A stretch of DNA of 64,000 bases from Isoetes taiwanensis (taxonomy: Eukaryota; Streptophyta; Lycopodiopsida; Isoetales; Isoetaceae): contig JAJEKV010000010.1 of NCBI GenBank assembly GCA_021234155.1, forward strand, positions 22,160,833-22,224,832, given 5' to 3'. Positions 33,195 to 45,129 of the stretch are shown in pieces; position 1 is the stretch's first letter; each line of letters begins with the position of its first letter. The position numbers were made by a program, and so were the translations under genes. Below the pieces are notes generated by a model. That model made no database searches and had not been told where the DNA came from. It saw only the letters and a program-made list of their open reading frames with translations.

Positions 33195-33820
33195 GTTGAT
33201 GACTGCTAAAAACCCTTTGTTCCCTGTAAATGCACGGTCAGTTGCGTTGTGGATCAAGGATGTTCTGGACCGGGTAACTGGCAGCTCCAATCTGATGAAT
33301 TCCCCAGGCGTGGTGGAGTTCTGGTGGTGCAAAGGCTGGTTTATGAACGCTGGGGAGTTTTCTTGAGGCACGCTAGTGTTATTAGAGGAGAACACCTGCT
33401 TTTATGATTTGGCTAGCGAATTGAGCTTACACATAATTCAATCGAAAAACAGCTTCGGCTTTGCAGAATAACGCCTCCTGTGTTTTCCGTGGCTTGAGAC
33501 CTCTGCCCCAAAATCATCCTGCATTTGCTAAGAATTCCTTGAACGAGGTGATTATTTTGTCAAGCTTGTGGATTGATCCCATGATTCGAAGTTTTACTAA
33601 AGCCTTCTCCTGCATATCTTTAACCCACGTGCAAAATGGGGTCTCGAATTGCTTTTAGAGAAAATGTGGTTGCATTTGGCTTATTCAAAGGCAAACACAC
33701 TGGTTTTCCGTGCAAAGGAGCCGGATTTGAAGGTCAAGAGGGTCAATTCTAGGGTTTTAGTTGGACGCCTTATTAACCGGAAAAACACTCTAGACAATTG
33801 CTTTCAACATGGGCACAAGA

Positions 33821-33925
33821 TGGGAGGTTCTTGAATGCTTTCAACAGATGCAAGAGGAAGGTGTGGAACCAAATGATGTTACTCTTTTCAATATTCTTAA
33901 TGCATGTGCAATTCTATCGGTAGCT
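33821..33925 (+). pseudogene. PPR-protein fragment 1
   Basis: The frame reads WEVLECFQQMQEEGVEPNDV then TLFNILNACAIL, a nearly perfect plant PLS-class PPR repeat (EAL-x-x-F-x-x-M-x-x-x-GV-PN-x-VT-F-x-x-IL-x-AC). It ends in TGA, and GKYAHAYPKK-like sequence (usual GK-x-x-HA) continues in another frame. PPR proteins of this class bind organellar RNA. No start, signal peptide or second complete repeat is visible here. Confidence 0.75.
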
Positions 33926-34439
33926 TGAATCAGGGAAATATGCTCATGCTTATCCGAAAAAAATGCGGATGGGCCTCTTTTGCCCTTCAAAGAGCTGCTC
34001 AAGGTTAGCTGCAGTTTTCTTTCTCTTCCGAAAGACTCTAAAAGTCAGCGGTGTTTCTGAAAGACCTTAAGGGAAGCATGTCTTCCTTGAATATGTTGCG
34101 TAACGACTAGCCAAAGCTTCAATAAAATCGCATTTTCACCCCGCAGGCTATTAACCGAAAACCTTGGCTCGTAATGTATCAACACGTAGAGCATGTTTTG
34201 ATTATAATTCTTTGATTAAAGGTGATACATTTTCAATTGTTGTTTGGCGGTTAAGCTATACAACCCAACAAAAGTATGTAGGGGCGTGATTTTCACCGTT
34301 TGCGAAACATTCGATCAAGACATGGGATCGGTAGCGTGTCTTGCCGACCAATGTGTAGCTCATTTTCTACAAGCGCTACAAGGCTATGTCATCTCTTTTA
34401 CGAGGAAGATGCAACTGCTATTGTATCGATGTCTACATG

Positions 34440-35024
34440 GATGAGGATGATGAAAGTGATTTCTCATGTCAACCAAGAGTGCCATATGGAGTGATTAATT
34501 TGTCATTAGATGTAGTGGTCAAAGTTTTCACAAATTTAATAGTACTCCTAATTACTTTTGCCTTGGCAAAACAAGCCTCAAAAAGAAGTCACAGCTGCCT
34601 GTAATGCATCGTAATTTGGCGGCTCAATTGTAATTGGGAGTTGCTTTTTAACATCAGTTCTTTGTTGACAATAGGATTTGTTGTACCGGACAACGATTTT
34701 TTTAAGCAATGCACACGTTGTGGCTGATCGGACATATGTGCTTCTCAGGAAGCATGGGGTACCAAAAAAATTCCGTGCAAAAGTTGAGGTTGTAGGCCGT
34801 GAGTGCGATCTAGCTCTTTTGAGTGTGGAAGATGAAAAGTTCTGGGATGGCATGTATATGCTGGAGCTTGGAGACATTCCCAACCTCTAGGAATTTGTTG
34901 CAGTTGTTGGATATCCTCAAGTTGTGACATAGTTCGTTTGCAACTTATCAGGCAAAATGTACGTTTCTCAAGGTTTCCATTGGTACAGGTGGTGATAATA
35001 TCTCTGTAGATCAGGTTAGACCAC
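34440..35024 (+). pseudogene. DEG-type serine protease fragment with introns
   Basis: Three pieces in order match plant DEG (HtrA-like) proteases. LDVVVKVFTN (about 34507) and, one frame over, PNYFCLGKTSLKKKSQLP correspond to the DSVVKVF...PNY-x-x-PW-x-x-K start. GFVVPG (about 34675) then [20 protein letters not shown] holds the catalytic His. [17 protein letters not shown] holds the catalytic Asp, then LELGDIPNL-stop-EFVAVVGYPQ. About 68 bp later GGDNISV resumes. The gap looks like a retained phase-1 intron with one base lost at its donor (CCTCAAG|...GGTACAG|GTGGTGAT). The Ser-containing part and PDZ domain are absent. Retained introns mean the fragment came from genomic DNA rather than a retrocopy. 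The stop corresponds to a conserved Gln codon, CAG to TAG. Confidence 0.7.
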
Positions 35025-35025
35025 A

Positions 35026-35275
35026 TCATTCATGTAGAGCAAACTTGGGATGCATTCTGAAGCAAGAATACGTCTCACTTCCTTTGAGAATATTGCAGCA
35101 TTTTCTCATGCTAGGCCGGTGGCGTGGATTTTCTTGGCAACACAATAGCCCCAATGACAGAATTGTTTTCATATCTTCTCTATCAAAAGGCATCTCCAAC
35201 TTTGGATCAGCAACATCCAACAATTTGCATTCTTCATTCTTTAGCTATATCCACTCCAACAAGAACTTGCCTTGC
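35026..35275 (-). pseudogene. Receptor-like kinase C-terminal fragment
   Basis: The minus frame includes LLEWI-stop-LKNEECKLLD, VADPKLEMPFDREDMKTILS, LGLLCCQENPRHRPSMRK and CNILKGS. This is subdomain X-XI of a plant receptor-like kinase (ADPKL...LGLLC-x-x-x-P-x-x-RPSMR-x-V-x-x-L-x-G), closest in style to lectin-type receptor kinases. The stop lies where the family has Trp (TGG to TAG). It begins one base after the DEG fragment and in the opposite orientation. No ATP-binding or catalytic-loop sequence is present. Confidence 0.75.
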
Positions 35276-35297
35276 ATTATATCTAACACCTTCCTCC

Positions 35298-35436
35298 CAG
35301 ATCCAACCTCCTTGTTGCTATGTATGCCAACTGCGGAAAAATAAAAGATGCATATGAGGTTTTTTGTAGATTACATGCACGTGAAACTGTTTTGTGGAGT
35401 AATATAATAGCAGGATATGCTCAGCATGGCCATGCC
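35298..35436 (+). pseudogene. PPR-protein fragment 2, left part (split by hAT)
   Basis: The frame reads SNLLVAMYANCGKIKDAYEV then FCRLHARETVLWSNIIAGYA and QHGHA, a standard L/S-type PPR stretch (MYA-x-CG-x-x-x-DA-x-x-VF...W-x-x-IIAGYAQHG). At GCCATGCC (35429-35436) the hAT element starts, and the PPR sequence resumes after the second GCCATGCC at 56498. No upstream PPR sequence in the same frame is seen, because the receptor-kinase fragment abuts it. Confidence 0.8.
35429..35436. repeat. hAT target-site duplication, left copy (GCCATGCC)
   Basis: Identical to 56490-56497. Removing the element joins the PPR sequence across a single GCCATGCC. Confidence 0.8.
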
Positions 35437-35557
35437 CAGGGATAGGTTCTATACGTACAAAATTAAAATTCCTGACGTATAAAGTCAAAAAATACGTATT
35501 TTTTAATAAAATACGTATTTAACGTATAAAAACCTCGCCGGCCGGAAAAAAAAAATT

Positions 35558-35802
35558 TCGCGTACGCGAAAGCTTCGTGAAAGCGTACGCGAAAAAAACT
35601 TCGCGTACGCGAAATACGAATTTTTGCGTCGCAAAAGTACAGGCCTGACTTTCGCGTACGCGAAAACTTCAGTTTCGCGTACGCGAAAGTTTTTTCGCGT
35701 ACGCTTTCGAGCCTATTTCGCGTACGCGAAACCGGCGCGGTGTTCGCGTACGCGATTTTTCACGTTTCGCGTACGCGAAAAAGTTTTCGCGTACGCGAAA
35801 TT
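35558..35802. repeat. Left subterminal array of TTTCGCGTACGCGAAA palindromes
   Basis: About ten copies of the core CGTACGCG occur in 245 bp, most within the perfect 16 bp palindrome TTTCGCGTACGCGAAA. Spacing is irregular at roughly 20-50 bp. Such arrays near hAT ends are expected transposase-binding sites. Confidence 0.85.
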
Positions 35803-36843
35803 TTTTTATATATTTGCGGCGCGCGGATTCAGTTTTTGCGCCGCAAATTAGGTATTTTCTGCGGCCAACCTTACAATTTGCCACCCAAAACCAATTTTTT
35901 TTTGTTTTTCTTAGTTTTTAGGTTTTTTTTTGTTGTTTTTTTGATAGGTAGGCCAGGTTAGGTCCGCAGTTAGGCCCTCGCCTGTTGCCCCCCTGTGTAA
36001 GGGGCGTAACGATGGTGAGTGCCTTGTTCTGTGGGCTGAGCTTGGCCTATTTTAGAAAAAATAATAATAATAATAATAATTTAAGCAAATAATAATTCAA
36101 GACTAAAGTAAAAAAAAAAAAACCAAAAAAGAAAAGAAATTGGTTGCCTTCCCTTAAACGACAATTGAGAGGGCTTTTTTAGGGTTGCGTGTTGCTAAGA
36201 GCATAGGCATGCCCCTTGCCTGGTATTGCCGCATTTATTTGCGCCATGCCGAGGGTGGGTGGCACTGCTGAAGCTTAAGGCAACTAGGGTCATCCTTTAT
36301 TAGGAGTATAACCCTCGCCTGACGCCGTTGTTGGCCTTGGTCACGCGGTGTCGAAAGGTGTGCGTTGTACTTTTATTAAGGGTTAAGAGAATGTTTTATT
36401 AATTCACACCCTAGTTCCTGATGGTGTTGTTGATGAAAGTCCGACACTAATATAGGAACTGGCGTATGTTTTGATAAGCATTCGATTGGTCTCGTCTTTT
36501 GAAAAAGCGTGACCTGGGACAAGTGCAATGCATTTAAAACTTGCTAGCCTTGCATTTTGGCAGTAGCTGGGCTATAGATCATAAATCGTGTTTTGGTCCT
36601 TTTATTGGTTACCCTATCCTTGGCCTTGCACATACATACTCATGTTAGGGTCTTAGTGTAGGAATAGGAAGCGTAAAATTAGCGTTTTGTTTTGGTTAAA
36701 GTGAGTTGATTTACCCTCATGTGCTAAGCACTAAATTGAAAGTTTTATCTTTGCTTGACTTGTAGGTGTTGCTGTTGTCAGTTGTGTATTATCGCGGAGT
36801 CGCATTTTGCTAGTCTGCTAGACAATCCCTTAAAACAAGCAGT

Positions 36844-38558
36844 ATGACTTCAGAAGAGAGAGCGGAAGTTAACTTGCAACCAAATGTGGCATTGGTGTCT
36901 CAGATAGAGCCGCAAGCGTCTCAAACACACGAGGCTCTGAGTCGCAACCGAAGTCATCTTCGCAAAGACCGCCACAGCGTAGAAAAAAGAAGTAGACCAC
37001 AACAAGCATGGTCTACTTTGAGACCAGATTTCATGAACTGGTTGTGTAATCGGCTGTGCAATGCCTCAGCTCAAGATTTGGAATTGATTACCAGCGGGTG
37101 AAGGATGGCTAGACTACCATGGTTGGTAAAAGATGCCGAGAGGGCTTTTAAGCTTCAATGATGGAGCTAGAGCCCGGAAAGAGTGAGCAAGAGAGGTATA
37201 CATGGATAGTGGGTAATATCACCGCACTACCGCAATATGATCACGAAGTTGCAAATTTGAGTAGTCATCGCTGAGGCTAGAGCTGAAAGAAAAAGCCAAA
37301 GACATGGAATGCGGCATGGACCAACGTAAAATTGAAGAAAGAAGCCCATCAACCCCCATCTTGTTAAGAAAGTGTTGGCACAAACCATAAAAGCCAAACG
37401 CCCCGTGAGAGACAAATAGGGAGTGGGAAGCTCAGAGAAGAGCAGATGCCAAGACTACTTGGTTTGCCATGGTAGACTCATCACAAATAATAATAAAACG
37501 CATAAATCGAATTGGTTCTCGTTCATATGGCGCAGCAGGTACAAGTGCAATATTTTAGGGTCTAGTTTTATTAAGGATGAACCTTATTGTGTAAAACTTC
37601 AACATAATAATTTTCAGCCTAGTACGTAACCCAATAAGTTAGTGGAAGCTATCTTCAAGAACATGAGGGAGTCGGGAATGCAAGTTAGGCATGGGTGTAT
37701 AATACTGTTGCATTGGTAGCACAACCGCCTAGAAAGACAAGGCTTAATTTTCCCTTTTGGAATGGAGGTTCGTTGGCAACCTTTTTCACAAGTCATGGGT
37801 CCAATGCCTTTGCAGAGCTTGCATTTAAGAAGTTGGGAGCTGTCCCCGAGAGTTGAGATCGGACTTGAGGCTGCTTGAGAAGCCTTGAAAAAGAAAGAAT
37901 TATTTGTTGCATCTAGGGTTGGGGACTTAGCAATGTCATTCTCAGAGCGGGCTACTCTAAAGCTCCATCAAGAAAGATATTTGCATATGGACTTGCATCC
38001 GGCAATATATTGCTCCATTTTGATTATGGAAAGGAGAAGGGATGTATTAATCCTCAGTCGTATACATTGGCATTTGTGATTGGGGTGAATCCAGGTTGAT
38101 CCACGAGACAAAGGAGGTAAAACGATGGCATTACAAGGGTATGGATGGCGAAGGTAAGAAAAGAATTGAGATGGAAAGGGCCGCATCCATATATGCATGA
38201 TGATCTTTTTTTGGTAGTGGCTCAAGACAAAGGCTGCGCAAGGGTTGACTTTGATTTACACCTGGCAGCCGACATTGTCTACTACTTAGCTGACTTTGCT
38301 AGTAAGCACTCCTACATGGAGTCAATAGGAAACTTGGAGCAGCAAGGCAAGCATCGGAGAATGTGCGACTATTTGAAACATTGCGTTGAGTCGCCAATGA
38401 GGGACAAAACACGAAAATTTGATATGGCCCAGCTACTTGACACAATGCGGAGCAGTTCATTGCTCTCCAATTCCGTGCACGAGGCCACAATTGGAATCAG
38501 ATTGGATTCTTCAACTTGGCCAGGGTGGCGACGATGCATTAGACCAAGCTGGTCCTAG
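36844..38558 (+). other. Unrecognised broken coding region in hAT interior
   Basis: Protein-like stretches occur on the + strand in several frames: 36844-37101 (RPDFMNWLCNRLCNASAQDL), 37885-38079 (SERATLKLHQERYLHMDLHP) and 38145-38558 (LHLAADIVYYLADFASKHSY and CDYLKHCVESPMRDKTRKFD). Codon-like structure is visible but stops break it. I know no matching family. Together with the RING-like gene downstream it may be hAT cargo or accessory genes. Confidence 0.35.
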
Positions 38559-38826
38559 TCACGCTTAGCGTGCATATTCACTTACATTCAAACATCCTTG
38601 TATTACATAATATTCCAACTAAATTCATTAAACACTTATCTGATGCTATTTGAAAGATTATTGTCCATGTGTGTTGTGTAGCTTAGTTTTTCTTTTCGTG
38701 TGTTTTTTGTGTTATTTATTCTATGCTTTTTTATATGTCGTAGCTAACGAACATTATAAAAACAAGAAGTCAAAGCACACCTATACAAGTCAGTCAGTGC
38801 ACCTATAGAAGTCAGCACTCCAAATT

Positions 38827-39971
38827 ATGTCCCACGAACAGGACGAAGAATCGAATCCAATTCCACGGAATGTGGGTGCGTCAGAGCAGCAGGACCAACA
38901 TGGATTTTCGGTTCCCTCTAATTTGAGGACCCCCTCTCCTTGGCATCAAGGCATGGAGAACGAGCTTGAGATGTCAGCTGCTCGGCAGATGGAGAGAGCA
39001 GCAGCACATGCAAGGGCGAATGAGTTTCGCACGGCTGAGTTAAGAAGGTTGCGTGCGATGAATGAAGTTTCAAAGAGGGATAATTGCACCATCACAGAGG
39101 TGCATAATGTAGCTGGCGAGGCAGGGCCTGGCTATTGTCCAAGTGGAGCAGACTACGACGATGTAATCACAAATTTGGACAAGAATGAGTTTGAAAGTGA
39201 GTGGCCTAGTAGGCGGGGTAAGTATAAGACTCACGAGTGCAAGAATGCTGTGGTTCGAGTAAAAGCAGTCGAGCGTCATGTCCAAGTGAAGGGACATTTA
39301 CCCCACAACGGTGAGTTTAATAAGAGTTTTGCGCAGCAAGTATACTACGAGCTTGTGAAGGAAGTGCCCATAAATTATGGGAGTAGGAAATGGAGGCAAG
39401 GAAGCGGTAGTGGCAGCACGAAGAGGGTCAAGCTATCGGAAGATAGCGATGAGCCCATCACCATTACATACCTTGTTGCTGACGCTATCCAACTTTTGGA
39501 GGTGACAGGGGTAGCCGCGGCTGGAGCCGTGAATGACCTTGTGGATATTCGGGCCCAACTGGAGAGTGAGAGAAGTCGGAACCTAACACTTTCTGAAGAG
39601 AATATTCGCTTGAAGGACCGTGCCGATGGGTATGACAAGATGGCCGCTGAATTAGAGGACGCTAAACGGCAACTAGCGGCATTAAACAGAGAGGCAACGG
39701 TCCTTAGAGAAAACAACGAGCACTTGCGCAATTTGACCAGATCGTTAGACTCTGACCCTTTTAGGGTGACTTCGGAGCAGTCGATATCCTATCTCCCTCG
39801 CGAGTATTTCTATGAGAGTCAGTGGGAAGAGCTAAAGGTTGTTGATTACAGACATTGCCAATTGTGTGGTGACAACCTGACACAGGTGGGCTGGTACACT
39901 CTAGGGTGTGGGCATCGTATGCACATGCGATGTGTTCTTGATTGGATGTTGCAAAGCCGCTTCTGTCCAAC
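38827..39971 (+). CDS. Coiled-coil/RING-like protein, 5' part interrupted by gypsy
   Basis: The frame starts MSHEQDEESNPIPRNVGASE. It has an Ala/Arg/Glu-rich helix at residues ~40-80, a basic central region, and a long coiled coil at ~235-305 (RNLTLSEENIRLKDRADGYD, MAAELEDAKRQLAALNREAT). A RING-like cluster follows at ~342-381 (CQLCGDN, then LGCGHRMHMRCVLDWMLQSR and FCP). C-x2-C, C-x-H-x2-H-x2-C and the final CP fit a RING-H2 core. The eighth ligand is not where expected in either reading. The LTR starts after CCAAC at 39971; the frame resumes at 51069. The LTR supplies an artificial tail to 40089. A RING function would suggest ubiquitin ligase activity, but that is inference. Confidence 0.6.
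39967..39971. repeat. Gypsy target-site duplication, left copy (CCAAC)
   Basis: Identical to 51064-51068 and directly adjacent to the outer LTR ends. Confidence 0.8.
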
Positions 39972-42335
39972 TGCTGCCACATTTTGTGGCAGCAAGAGGA
40001 AATTGTACAACACAAGAAGAAGACAAGCTGCCAATGCTGATTTTAAGCTGATTACACTCTTGAAGGATTATTTTGTTTCAGATCATTGAAGAATTTTTTT
40101 GATGAAGACTAAGGAAGGACATTCATGGAAGCTATTTCATTAGATCAAATTAAATGGTCACAAGGAGCAAGAAAAAGTCAAGTCATCATATTTGAGCAAA
40201 CAAGAGAGCAAAGGACACAAACATTTACTTTGAAGACATAAGAAGGTTTTGAAGACCCCCAAGAGTTCCATGGTATGTGCAAAATAACTCTAGATCAAGT
40301 TCATATTGAGGCAAATTCCTATACCATTATTTCACCCCATACCACCTTCTTTCCTTGATTTCCAAGTTGGTACATCCTCAATCAACCTTGTTTTTTCAAT
40401 TGACAACATTTTTGTCTAGCCAAAAAGCTTCACTCTCATCTCTTCCATAACTCCATACATTCATTTCCATGATAAGCTTCCAAAAAAGAAAAATGGTCAA
40501 GAAATTTGCAAAAGTTATGCATAAAGGTGGCATTGTGCCACGTATAACCTTGAAGCCACCTCACATCTCCATCATTCCTCATCATCACTTACATCATACT
40601 CCCTCCATCCCCAAGTTCAAAAATTAAAAATTGGCTAAAGGGCTTCCATTTTTCAAGTTGATTATGATTCTATGTAATATTGCCACTTGGGAGTGCCATG
40701 TCATTTGCACATCATCCTCCTCATCATCATATATGCCATACACGTGTCATCCACATCCATAAGTTGAAAAGTTTTTGGCTAGACAAAAATTGAGTCAAGA
40801 TACATTGCCATGTCATTTGCCTAGTCATCACCATTGCCATGTCATATGCCATCACAATTGCCTAGTCATCTTTTTTTTTGCCATATTTCACATCCTATGG
40901 TTAAGCTATGCAAAAAATTATTCCTAGCAAAAGATTCCAATTGAGATGGGAGAATATGCTAATATCCTTTATCTTGGCCTTTGATTATTGCCTTGAGATT
41001 CGCGGCTTTCTATAAAAAAATTAAAAAAAAATTTTCCTATTCTACCCCACCTAGCATTTTCTACCCCCCCCACCACCATCCACCAATCCACACCCTCCAC
41101 GTGGCACCATGGGGCATGGGGGCCGGGCACGGGCCGGTTCCCCTTCATAATGGCACGCTTATTCGAAGAAATTATGTAAAATTCCTTTTATACACTAGTC
41201 CGCTTTTTCTAAACATGCCCGTGGGATATTTGGACTATTTTTCAAGAACCCTAATTTTCGATGAAGGCCAAGATCCGAAAAATTGGTTGGAATTACCGCT
41301 TAATCATAGCTCGCACCTCCATTCACCTACACGCATCCATACCGACTCATAAACAAACAAAAATTTGAATTTCAAACAGAATTTGCCAAGATTTGAACCA
41401 AACAGGGCCGCTTAAGATGGATTGAGATCTTGCATTGTTTTCCGGGGTTGTATGCGAAGAACGCCGACTTGAAGCTTTTCCCGAGCCGGATTGATCGATT
41501 CCTAGTCGCATTTGTTCTCTAGCCTCCAAATTCGAAGAATTGACTGCTATTGAGATTATCGACCACTTTTGAGATTATTGACAATTTGATCTGTTTGATT
41601 GTTTTTCCCGAGACCATTAGACTCGTGGAAATTGATGTTGATCTTTTGAATAGCTTCTTGAATGAAAATCAACCTTAGAAAAAAAAAATTGTGTGGTGAT
41701 TGTTCTTGAGTTTAATCCTTGATTTTCAAAACTAAAAAATAATTTAGTTTGAAATTTTTATGCACTATAACTAGAGGGTATTTCCGAACCGATACACTTG
41801 AAAAACACAAAAAGCCAATTAGATTTCATATTAGGTAAAGTTGTTCTGCTTCTTGCACAAATGACCGATAGGAGATTTTAATCAAATTCTACCCTTTAGG
41901 TTGTTAATTTCCCTCGCAATTTTAAGTTGCCTTCAATCTAGACACCAAATGAGATATCTCAAATTTCCAAAACTAAAAAACTTGTTCCATCTTCAATCTG
42001 CAAAAAATAGCTTTGTCGTTGCTGGTATTGACCAATTTTTGACCCAAATGTAAGTGTGATTTTGAGAACCTTGCTTATCTCAAATCTATCTAGACTTTTG
42101 AACACCGATTCCCACATCCGTTAAGAAGATCTCTATCAAAAAATCAATTGATTTGCTTGATTTGATTTTAAATGGCACAAGTTTATGGTCGACCATTTTT
42201 TTTTTTGCTCAGTGGAAAGCAAACCGATCTTGAAATTTCAAAGACTTTTCCGTTTTGGTGATTCAGAGTGGTTGCCTTAAGCAACCTGAGGTTCTAAACC
42301 ATTAGGTTGGAGGTTTTGCCAAAAAGCCTTCAACA
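39972..42335 (+). repeat. 5' LTR of the gypsy element
   Basis: 2364 bp. It starts TGCTGCCACATTTTGTGGCA, with a short inverted repeat TGCCACA-TTT-TGTGGCA, and ends AAAAGCCTTCAACA. A TATA-like TTCTATAAAAAAATT lies at about 41009. It differs from the 3' LTR mainly by small indels and at CG/CHG sites. Confidence 0.9.
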
Positions 42336-42539
42336 TTTTGGAGGTTCTACCGAGATTACTATACTTTGAAGAAGAATTAATGGCACCAAGAAGGGGAAAT
42401 GATCATACCGAAAGCACCCGAGGCACAAGAAAACCCCGAGAGTTCTCACAGCAGGCCCCAAGGAATCAATGTATTGGGGAACACTTGTCTCCATCAATCT
42501 TATGAGCTTAGTGTGCCGCCTCCTCGCACCAACTTTTGA

Positions 42540-43560
42540 TCCTAGCATAAATGCTAATTATTTTTGAAGGTTTTGAGGAATATTACCGTGATTATGGACA
42601 CAAGAAAGGTCGCAAGCTCGTAATTCAAGAAATGTTTCAAGAATGAGGAGGTAAGAGCATGGTTGGATTATGTGACCGCTTTTAGGTACTAGAACATGGG
42701 AAGATATTGTGCCTAAGTTTCTAACCAGATTTGGGAAATTGGTTAAGCCAAGAGAATTAGCTCGAGCTACACTCATTCCACATCAAGCATGGTGAGACTA
42801 TTCATCAATATACGTAAAGGTTTAATGCATATTTGTTAAAATGCCAAACCGAGCATGTCCTCCATCATACTTTGGATTTAGTAGCAGCTTTTATAAATGG
42901 ATTAAGTGACGCACCTAGGGTGCACAAGAAGATGACCGGATACGTGATTCTCAAGGATTTGACACCATACATAAGGCCTTTACTAAAGCTACGCATTAGC
43001 AGATGTTTATTTCGCTCAACCGAACCTATGATGCGATTTACTAATGATCCTTTTTCACCGAATTTGAACAGAATACACAACATCGCCAATCTATGCCGTG
43101 CGTATGAGAAGAGAACTACCAAGGCCGAGGAGGCAATTATCCCTACCGCAGATTCAAAACTGAAGTTGCTCAAGATGGTCGAGGCATTGGCTGAAGTGAC
43201 TAAACAACTTCAAGAGTTGAAGGCATCCAAACCTCGAGAAAAGGGTCTTTCCCCATGCATTCATTGTCTAAGGGATAGTCATTCTTCCTCAAGTTTGTTA
43301 TTATAGGCCTTGCCTTAAGTGTGGTAGGAGAGGGCATTATGGTAAAGAATGTCCCGCTTTGTACTTTTTGTAAGGGCATAGGTCATCTTGAAGATAAGTG
43401 TAGTGTCAAAGAGTATTTTGCTAGACAAGAGTTAGCCAAAGCAACAGTAAACAAGTGCATCTATCGATTTGTGCAGAAATGGAGGATCAAGAAGAGATTT
43501 TGGTCAGCACACACCGAGAGGAATGCCGAATCCAAAGGCAAAGAAGCGTAATTTGTAACC
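42540..43560 (+). pseudogene. Gypsy gag with two zinc knuckles
   Basis: The capsid region is broken over several frames (HTLDLVAAFINGLSDAPRVH at about 42861). A CCHC zinc knuckle reads CLKCGRRGHYGKEC (about 43313-43354, C-x2-C-x4-H-x4-C). A second, in another frame, reads CTFCKGIGHLEDKC (about 43360-43401). Paired CCHC knuckles are normal for this type of gag; the frame change between them is a one- or two-base indel. Confidence 0.7.
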
Positions 43561-43859
43561 AAAGAAGGGAATGCAAGAAGAGGTAAAGATTTTGAAGGCA
43601 ATCAGGTATTATCTCATCCCCTTGCTCAAAAAAAAGTTGTTCATCAAGATAAGGAGAGGAAAGATGAAATTATTCAGTAGTACCACCTCCAAAATCCAGC
43701 CCAAAAATTTGCAAGAAAAGATAAAGAAGGAGAAGATTTGGAGATTTTGCTAAAAAATTCTAAGATAAGCATAGACTTACTAACCTTGCTAAGGATTGCT
43801 CCCTCTTACGTAAAAAAAAAAAAGTTGTTGAGTTTAAATGAGGAAAAAGAGGATATGTT

Positions 43860-44040
43860 TACTAATCATGTTGGTGAGCTTGTATTATCCCGTGATGATG
43901 CTGATCCGTGGCCTTTTACTTGTGTTGCAAACATTGGTAAAAAGGTTCTAACCAAAGTATTATTAGATGGTGGTTCCCTTGAATGTGATGCCACATCACA
44001 TAATGAAATCTTGTGGTTTGGAATGTGATAGACGAAAGCA
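43860..44040 (+). pseudogene. Gypsy aspartic protease remnant
   Basis: PWPFTCVANIGKKVLTKVLL is followed by DGGSLECDA, where the active-site triplet of the family (D-S/T-G, often LLDGGSSVN in this clade) reads DGGS. The rest of the protease (GPI-x-G-x-I-type flap) is partly visible in the next frame (IHPIGIISSVLVD-like at about 44084). Confidence 0.55.
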
Positions 44041-45129
44041 CCTATGGTTTTGAAATCATTCTCTAACACAAAAATTCATCCTATAGGGATAATTAGTAGT
44101 GTTTTAGTTGACATTGAGGGTATTATTGTGGCGCTAGTTTTGTGGTGGTAGCTTTTGAAGGGGTTGATGAGAATACCGATATTTATGATCTACTTTTGGG
44201 CAGAAATGGTTGTTCACCGTGGATGCAAGGCCGCTGTGGTCCAAGGGAGAATGTATTATTTCAGATGGGAAAAAGAAAGTGACTCTCTACAAATGGGTTG
44301 GAGAACCGAGGCCTTAAATTTCTTAGAGATAGACATGCTATCCCAAAATCCTTGTGGAGAATATGAGATTTCTGTTCCTACAATTGCAACATGTTCAATA
44401 GAAGAGGGTAAGCTAAAAAAAATCGGTGAACATGCATACATGTGGTTTGATGGAGGTATATCAAAAAATTGAATGTTGTCGCTTCTTCTCGCAATTATCG
44501 AGATAACTCTAACAAGCTTTTGGCTAAAGTTGGCGTAATTTACTCGTGGATAACATCAAATGTGGCGTATCATACGAGAGTTCTATTAGCAGCTTACAAG
44601 AAGCCAAACATTTGGGAATTAATGAGCTGGTTATATTTGGAGATTCTCACCTTGTTTGCAAACAGTATATTGGGAGAATATCACCAAAGAATCTGATATG
44701 ATTTTCTTAAGGGATGAAGTTTTGGGAGAATTATTGATTTCAAAAGATGGGAGATACATCATATACCAAGGGAGTTTAATTCAGAGGTCGATGCACTTTG
44801 CGTAAGTGTTCTATTAGAGCATCTAGTCAAGGTGCCATCAATGAGGAAGAATTGAGAGGAAAGAATTACAAAGCAGCTTGTATCCCATATTAGTGATTAA
44901 TGCTAGTGAGGAAAAAACAGCCGTGGAGCTCAAGATAAAAAAAAAGAATAATCAGAAAGGACTCTTTATGTAGGGGATTTATTTCAGAAGAGGATGAGAG
45001 TAGGGTAAGAGATTTTTTGAAGAATGGAGTGATGTATTTGCTTGGGATTATGATGAGCTGAAAGGGGTTGACAAGAAGATTTGTGAATTTGAGATAAAAA
45101 CAAAGGAAGGAGTTAAGCCAAGAATACAA

